In this document: piece by piece, positions 60,076 to 64,000 of the stretch
Position numbering within the stretch: the first letter of the stretch is position 1
Layout of the letters: each line of letters starts with the position of its first letter
From: Lachnospiraceae bacterium Zagget2
GTDB lineage: Bacteria > Bacillota > Clostridia > Lachnospirales > Lachnospiraceae
Assembly (NCBI GenBank): GCA_001941045.1
Contig: MSHD01000033.1
Span: 30,880-94,879, forward strand
Reading direction: 5' to 3'
Length of the DNA stretch: 64,000 nt
Made by a program: the position numbers and the translations under genes
Notes under the pieces: generated by a model
What the model was told of the DNA's origin: nothing
The model's database searches: none
Seen by the model: the letters and a program-made list of their open reading frames with translations, nothing else

Positions 60076-60509
60076 TCCGCCGGATGACCGAGGCGGATGT
60101 ATCTCGTGTGGCGGAGCTTGAGCAGAGTTGTTTTTCCACGCCCTGGTCGGAACAGAGCCTGAGGGAAAGCCTTGAAAAACCCGAGTACCTCTTTCTGGTC
60201 TGTGAAGAAGATGGTAAAGTCATCGGCTACGGAGGCCTGCTGCAGGTGGGTGATGAGGCGGATATCCTCGACATTGCGGTGGCGAAAGACTCACGCGGAC
60301 ACGGATACGGGACGGAGATCGTGCGGGCGCTCCTCGCGGAGGGCCGGACGCTGGGCATACGGGCCTTTACACTGGAGGTGCGTGTGAGCAACCGGGCGGC
60401 GGTTCACGTCTACGAGAAGCTGGGATTCGTGTGCGAGGGCCGGCGGAAGGATTTCTATGAGAAGCCGCGGGAGGATGCGGCCATCCTGTGGCTACGGATG
60501 GATGACTGA
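60072..60509 (+). CDS. rimI: Ribosomal protein S18 alanine N-acetyltransferase RimI
   Basis: GNAT acetyltransferase of 145 residues with the acetyl-CoA loop (KDSRGHGYGTEIVRALL) and the C-terminal VSNRAAVHVYEKLGFVCEGRR. The tsaB-rimI-tsaD neighbourhood is standard in Firmicutes and supports RimI over other GNAT enzymes. Confidence 0.92.
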   Translation: MIRRMTEADVSRVAELEQSCFSTPWSEQSLRESLEKPEYLFLVCEEDGKVIGYGGLLQVGDEADILDIAVAKDSRGHGYGTEIVRALLAEGRTLGIRAFTLEVRVSNRAAVHVYEKLGFVCEGRRKDFYEKPREDAAILWLRMDD

Positions 60510-60524
60510 CCACCAATTCCCTGT

Positions 60525-60552
60525 TTGCAATACGGCGCCGGTGCATTATACT
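60525..60552 (+). promoter_or_regulatory. Promoter of the zinc-ribbon-rnz-tsaD-ispD unit
   Basis: TTGCAA (60525-60530), 16 bases, TATACT (60547-60552). Confidence 0.65.
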
Positions 60553-60597
60553 GAGAATGCCGGGGCACAAGAGTACCGTAAAACAGGAGGAGAATTG

Positions 60598-60846
60598 ATG
60601 CGTCAATATACGAAGGAAAATAAAAAACTGTTAAACAAACTTGTCTGTAACCGCTGTGGACGGGAGCTGAAGCTGGAGCAGGGCGCTTCGCGTGAGGGCG
60701 TGTTCCACGGGGAGGTCCTCTGGGGATATTTCTCCGAAAAGGACGGCGAGCGCCATAGCTTTGATCTGTGCGAGGACTGCTACGGACAGATCACTGCGGG
60801 CTTCGCGATTCCAGTCCGAGTGGAGGACGAGTCAGAGCTTTTATAG
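60598..60846 (+). CDS. Small zinc-ribbon protein
   Basis: The 82-residue protein has two CxxC pairs (VCNRCGREL ... LCEDCYGQI) that likely bind zinc. The ATG at 60598 has an AGGAGG site, unlike the track start inside rimI. It lies nine bases before rnz. Function unknown. Confidence 0.75.
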   Translation: MRQYTKENKKLLNKLVCNRCGRELKLEQGASREGVFHGEVLWGYFSEKDGERHSFDLCEDCYGQITAGFAIPVRVEDESELL

Positions 60847-60855
60847 GAGAGATTT

Positions 60856-61779
60856 ATGCTGGATGTGTGTCTGCTGGGGAGCGGCGGCATGATGCCGCTT
60901 CCCTATCGTTTTCTGACTGCGCTGATGCTGCGCTACAATGGAAGCAGCCTGCTGATCGACTGCGGGGAGGGCACGCAGGTCACGATCAGGGAGAAGGGCT
61001 GGAGCTTCAAACCGATCGACGTGATCTGCTTTACCCATTATCACGGCGACCATATCAGCGGGCTGCCCGGCCTTTTGCTGTCGATGGGAAATGCGGAGCG
61101 GACGGAGCCGCTGACGCTGATCGGACCGAAGGGGCTGGAGCGGGTCGTGAGCGCGCTGCGGGTCATCGCGCCGGAGCTGCCGTTCCCAATTATTTATAAG
61201 GAAATAAACGGACAGCGGGAGGAGTTTTCCCTGAATGGCTACCGCCTCACTGCGTTCCGGGTAAATCACAATGTGCTGTGCTACGGCTATACGTTTGAAC
61301 TTGACCGGGCGGGAAAGTTTCAGCTCGATAAGGCGCTTGCGCTTGATATTCCCAAGCCGTACTGGGGCAGATTACAGAAGGGCGAGACGATTGAAGTGGA
61401 CGGGCAGACCTACGTGCCGCAGATGGTCATGGGTGCGCCGCGCAAGGGTCTGAAGCTGTGTTACTGTACGGACACGCGCCCGACGCAGTCGATCATCGAC
61501 CATGCAATGCACTCTGACCTTTTCATCTGCGAGGGCATGTACGGGGAGAAGGATAAGGAGGCGAAGGCTAGGGAACACCGGCACATGACCTTCTATGAAG
61601 CTGCAAATCTTGCGCGCAGCGCACAGGTAAAGGAGCTCTGGCTGACTCATTACAGCCCGTCCCTTAACTGGCCGGAGGCCTATATGGATGAGGTGCGTAA
61701 GATCTTCCCGGCGGCGTATGCCGGAAAGGACCGCAAGTCCGTAGAACTGTCGTTTGAAGAGGTGCCGGAAAATGAGTGA
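60856..61779 (+). CDS. rnz: Ribonuclease Z
   Basis: Zinc endonuclease that removes 3' trailers from tRNA precursors lacking an encoded CCA. The metallo-beta-lactamase motif [15 protein letters not shown] and the later histidines ([24 protein letters not shown]) are present. The length of 307 residues matches the short RNase Z form. Both tRNA genes at the end of this window lack CCA and so would need it. Confidence 0.93.
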   Translation: MLDVCLLGSGGMMPLPYRFLTALMLRYNGSSLLIDCGEGTQVTIREKGWSFKPIDVICFTHYHGDHISGLPGLLLSMGNAERTEPLTLIGPKGLERVVSALRVIAPELPFPIIYKEINGQREEFSLNGYRLTAFRVNHNVLCYGYTFELDRAGKFQLDKALALDIPKPYWGRLQKGETIEVDGQTYVPQMVMGAPRKGLKLCYCTDTRPTQSIIDHAMHSDLFICEGMYGEKDKEAKAREHRHMTFYEAANLARSAQVKELWLTHYSPSLNWPEAYMDEVRKIFPAAYAGKDRKSVELSFEEVPENE

Positions 61780-62800
61780 AAAAAAAGATATTTTAATTCT
61801 GGCGATTGAAAGTTCCTGTGATGAGACCGCCGCCGCCGTCGTGAAAAACGGACGTGAGGTGTTGTCCAATGTAATCTCTTCGCAGATTGCGCTGCACACG
61901 CTGTACGGGGGCGTGGTGCCGGAGATTGCCTCGCGCAAACATATCGAGAAAATCAATTATGTGATCCGGGAGGCCTTAAGTCAGGCGGGTGTCGGTCTTG
62001 ATGACCTTGACGCGATCGGCGTGACCTACGGACCGGGGCTGGTCGGCGCGCTGCTGGTCGGCGTCGCGGAGGCGAAAGCGATCAGCTATGCCGCAGGGCT
62101 GCCGCTGGTCGGCGTACATCATATCGAAGGACATATTTCTGCAAATTACATAGAACATAAGGATCTGGAGCCGCCCTTCCTCTGCCTGGTGGTGTCCGGC
62201 GGACATACGCATCTCGTGATTGTAAAGGATTATGGAAAATATGAGATCCTCGGGCGCACGCGGGACGACGCAGCGGGGGAAGCCTTTGACAAGGTGGCGC
62301 GTGCGATTGGCCTGGGCTATCCGGGCGGACCGAAGATCGACCGGCTTGCGAAGGAGGGAAATCCGGATGCGATCCACTTCCCACGGGCGAAAGTCGGGGA
62401 TTCCGGCTATGATTTCAGCTTCAGCGGTGTGAAATCAGCAGTGCTGAACCATCTGAACGCCTGCAGGATGAAGGGCGAGCCGATCGTGGAGGCGGATATC
62501 GCTGCATCCTTCCAGAAGGCGGTCTGTGACGTGCTGGTCGAGCACACGCTTCATGCCGCAGAAGAATATAAGATTGATAAGGTCGCGATGGCGGGCGGCG
62601 TCGCATCAAATTCTGCGCTGCGCGCGGCTATGCAGGCCGCCTGCGATCGGAGAAAGCTTCCGCTCTATTGTCCGTCTCCGATTCTCTGTACGGACAACGC
62701 GGCGATGATCGGCGCGGCGGCTTACTATGAGTTTATGGCGGGAAATCGCGCAGGACTCGACCTGAACGCGGTCCCGAATCTGCCACTGGGAGAACGCTGA
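61772..62800 (+). CDS. tsaD: tRNA N6-threonylcarbamoyladenosine transferase TsaD
   Basis: Catalytic subunit of t6A formation, 342 residues. The ASKHA motif [14 protein letters not shown], the metal-binding [11 protein letters not shown] and [13 protein letters not shown] are present. The ATG at 61772 overlaps the rnz stop by eight bases; the track start is a few codons upstream. Confidence 0.96.
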   Translation: MSEKKDILILAIESSCDETAAAVVKNGREVLSNVISSQIALHTLYGGVVPEIASRKHIEKINYVIREALSQAGVGLDDLDAIGVTYGPGLVGALLVGVAEAKAISYAAGLPLVGVHHIEGHISANYIEHKDLEPPFLCLVVSGGHTHLVIVKDYGKYEILGRTRDDAAGEAFDKVARAIGLGYPGGPKIDRLAKEGNPDAIHFPRAKVGDSGYDFSFSGVKSAVLNHLNACRMKGEPIVEADIAASFQKAVCDVLVEHTLHAAEEYKIDKVAMAGGVASNSALRAAMQAACDRRKLPLYCPSPILCTDNAAMIGAAAYYEFMAGNRAGLDLNAVPNLPLGER

Positions 62801-63519
62801 TGGAAAGAAAGAAGGGAACGGCGATTGTGCTTGCTTCCGGACAGGGGAAGCGGATGGGTACGAAGGTGCCAAAGCAGTTTCTGGAGATTCAGGGAAGACC
62901 GGTTCTGTGGTATTCGCTGGATGTATTTCAGCGTTCAGAGCTGATTCAGGAGATCATCCTGGTCACAGGGGCGGAGCAGGTCGAATTTTGCAGAGAACTT
63001 GCCAGGAACAATCATATCGACAAACTGTGCGCGGTTGTGACCGGGGGAAAGGAACGCTATCATTCGGTCTGGAACGGACTGCAGGCGATGAAGAGTGAGC
63101 AGGATCGCATTGTCTTCATCCATGATGGCGTCCGACCATTTATTGACGGAGAAATGCTCCGGCGCGCGTACGACGAGGCCTGCGTGAATGAGGCCTGTGA
63201 GGTGGGAATGCCGGTGAAGGATACGATTCGGATTCTGGACGAAGAGGGAAGGGTGTGCATGACGCCGAAGCGCAGCCGGGTCTGGCAGATTCAGACGCCG
63301 CAGGTCTTCACTTCCGAGCTGATCGTTCCGGCTTACCGGAAATTGATCGCGCAGGAGCAGGAGCTTCTGGCGCAGGGAGTGCAGATCACAGATGACGTGA
63401 TGGTTGTGGAGCAGATGTGCGGTCGCTCGGCAAGCATGGTAATGGGTTCCTATGAAAACATCAAAATCACGACACCGGAGGATTTGAAGATTGCGGAAAT
63501 ATTCGCAAAAAATGGTTGA
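62800..63519 (+). CDS. ispD: 2-C-methyl-D-erythritol 4-phosphate cytidylyltransferase
   Basis: Third step of the MEP pathway, joining CTP and methylerythritol phosphate. The nucleotide-binding start (VLASGQGKRMGTKVPKQFLEI) and the blocks VFIHDGVRPFID and QIQTPQVF are typical. The length is 239 residues. It overlaps tsaD by one base. Confidence 0.95.
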   Translation: MERKKGTAIVLASGQGKRMGTKVPKQFLEIQGRPVLWYSLDVFQRSELIQEIILVTGAEQVEFCRELARNNHIDKLCAVVTGGKERYHSVWNGLQAMKSEQDRIVFIHDGVRPFIDGEMLRRAYDEACVNEACEVGMPVKDTIRILDEEGRVCMTPKRSRVWQIQTPQVFTSELIVPAYRKLIAQEQELLAQGVQITDDVMVVEQMCGRSASMVMGSYENIKITTPEDLKIAEIFAKNG

Positions 63520-63544
63520 CAAAAGGGAAACACGCTGGTAAAAT
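63516..63544 (+). promoter_or_regulatory. Promoter of the tRNA-Ser genes
   Basis: TTGACA (63516-63521), 17 bases, TAAAAT (63539-63544). It overlaps the ispD stop codon. Confidence 0.88.
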
Positions 63545-63560
63545 CAACTTTGTCGCTTAT

Positions 63561-63646
63561 GGAGAGATATCGAAGTGGTCATAACGAGGCGGTCTTGAAA
63601 ACCGTTTGTCCGTAAGGGCGCGTGGGTTCGAATCCCACTCTCTCCG
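63561..63646 (+). tRNA. tRNA-Ser (anticodon TGA)
   Basis: A class II tRNA of 86 bases. The acceptor stem GGAGAGA pairs with TCTCTCC; the anticodon loop CTTGAAA gives TGA; the long variable arm and GGTTCGAATCC T-loop are present. No CCA is encoded. Confidence 0.95.
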
Positions 63647-63703
63647 TTACACACGGAAGAGTGTGTTCGAACAAAATATAGTCTGGTAAATAACAGGCAC
63701 TGT

Positions 63704-63792
63704 GGAGAAATACCCAAGCGGCTGAAGGGGCTCCCCTGGAAAGGGAGTAGGTCGTTAATAGCGGCGCGAGGGTTCAAATCCCTCTTTCTCCG
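63704..63792 (+). tRNA. tRNA-Ser (anticodon GGA)
   Basis: A class II tRNA of 89 bases. The acceptor stem GGAGAAA pairs with TTTCTCC; the anticodon stem-loop CTCCC-CTGGAAA-GGGAG gives GGA; a long variable arm is present and no CCA is encoded. Confidence 0.95.
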
Positions 63793-63851
63793 CTCTTTTT
63801 TATCGCTGAAAACTGTCTTAAAAATTTTTAAAAAATTTGTAAAAAAAGAGG

Positions 63852-63880
63852 TTGACAGGACAAAAAAGATTTGGTAATAT
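63852..63880 (+). promoter_or_regulatory. rRNA operon promoter
   Basis: TTGACA (63852-63857), 17 bases, TAATAT (63875-63880), preceded by an AT-rich stretch resembling an UP element. Confidence 0.88.
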
Positions 63881-63886
63881 AATCGA

Positions 63887-64000
63887 GCTGGCCGCGAGAG
63901 CGGACAGCGGACGAACCTTGATAATTAAATAGTGCTTTGAAAAGATCTTCGAAGATTCTTTTGAAACAACCTAAGAAACAGTAACGGATAAGAACAGCCA
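63887..64000 (+). other. Leader of an rRNA operon, 16S gene beyond the window
   Basis: The sequence after the strong promoter includes GAACCTTGATAATTAAATAG, typical of clostridial pre-16S leaders, and a hairpin AAAAGATCTTCGAAGATTCTTTT-like. The 16S start itself is not visible, so the gene is predicted to begin just past the end. Confidence 0.7.

Noticed and set aside
1-64000. CRISPR array
   Set aside because: No regularly spaced direct repeats were seen anywhere in the window; the recurring AAAACC-N16-CGTCT units are far apart and lie at gene starts.

Overview
The window looks like a chromosome segment of a moderately GC-rich, spore-forming Clostridia member, most likely Lachnospiraceae. The evidence is Gram-positive style ribosome binding sites, the order dxs-tlyA-nadK-argR-recN-spoIVB, AddAB instead of RecBCD, a PdaB-type sporulation deacetylase, and a large serine recombinase of the TndX kind. 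Species cannot be fixed from the sequence alone.

Layout. (1) 1-16.6 kb is core genome: dxs (cut by the window edge), tlyA, nadK, argR, recN, spoIVB, an SH3-NlpC/P60 hydrolase, rpsO, pnp, prfB with its programmed frameshift, hom-thrH and addB. (2) 16.6-44.9 kb is an accessory island sitting between addB and addA, which are normally adjacent. It encodes two MORN-repeat envelope proteins, a PP2C phosphatase, five related Ser/Thr kinase or pseudokinase genes (one broken by two in-frame TAG codons), an ECF sigma factor, a very unusual Clp-type AAA / receiver-like / FtsH AAA / M41 protease fusion, a GrpE-Hsp70 pair, several membrane and zinc-ribbon proteins, a ClpP-like protease and a solitary VirD4/TraG-like ATPase. 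(3) 45-51.4 kb returns to core genes: addA, aroD, a C39-like protein and a MATE exporter. (4) 51.96-58.99 kb is a 7-kb serine-recombinase element that splits a sporulation polysaccharide deacetylase gene in frame. (5) 59.2-64 kb is core: tsaB, rimI, a zinc-ribbon protein, rnz, tsaD, ispD, two tRNA-Ser genes and the promoter and leader of an rRNA operon.

How the genes may work together. Eight places in the island carry the same promoter-like motif, AAAACC (or a near match), exactly 16 bases, then CGTCT(T/A/G)A, each pointing at an island gene. This is the form of an ECF sigma promoter, and the island encodes an ECF sigma factor inside the phosphatase-kinase operon. The simplest model is a self-contained regulon: envelope sensors and membrane kinases, opposed by PP2C, control a sigma factor (no anti-sigma gene is visible) that turns on chaperones, proteases and membrane proteins. 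Function is unproven; a dedicated envelope or protein quality-control stress system is the working guess. The second highlight is the 7-kb element, which resembles the skin-type intervening elements that are excised during sporulation.
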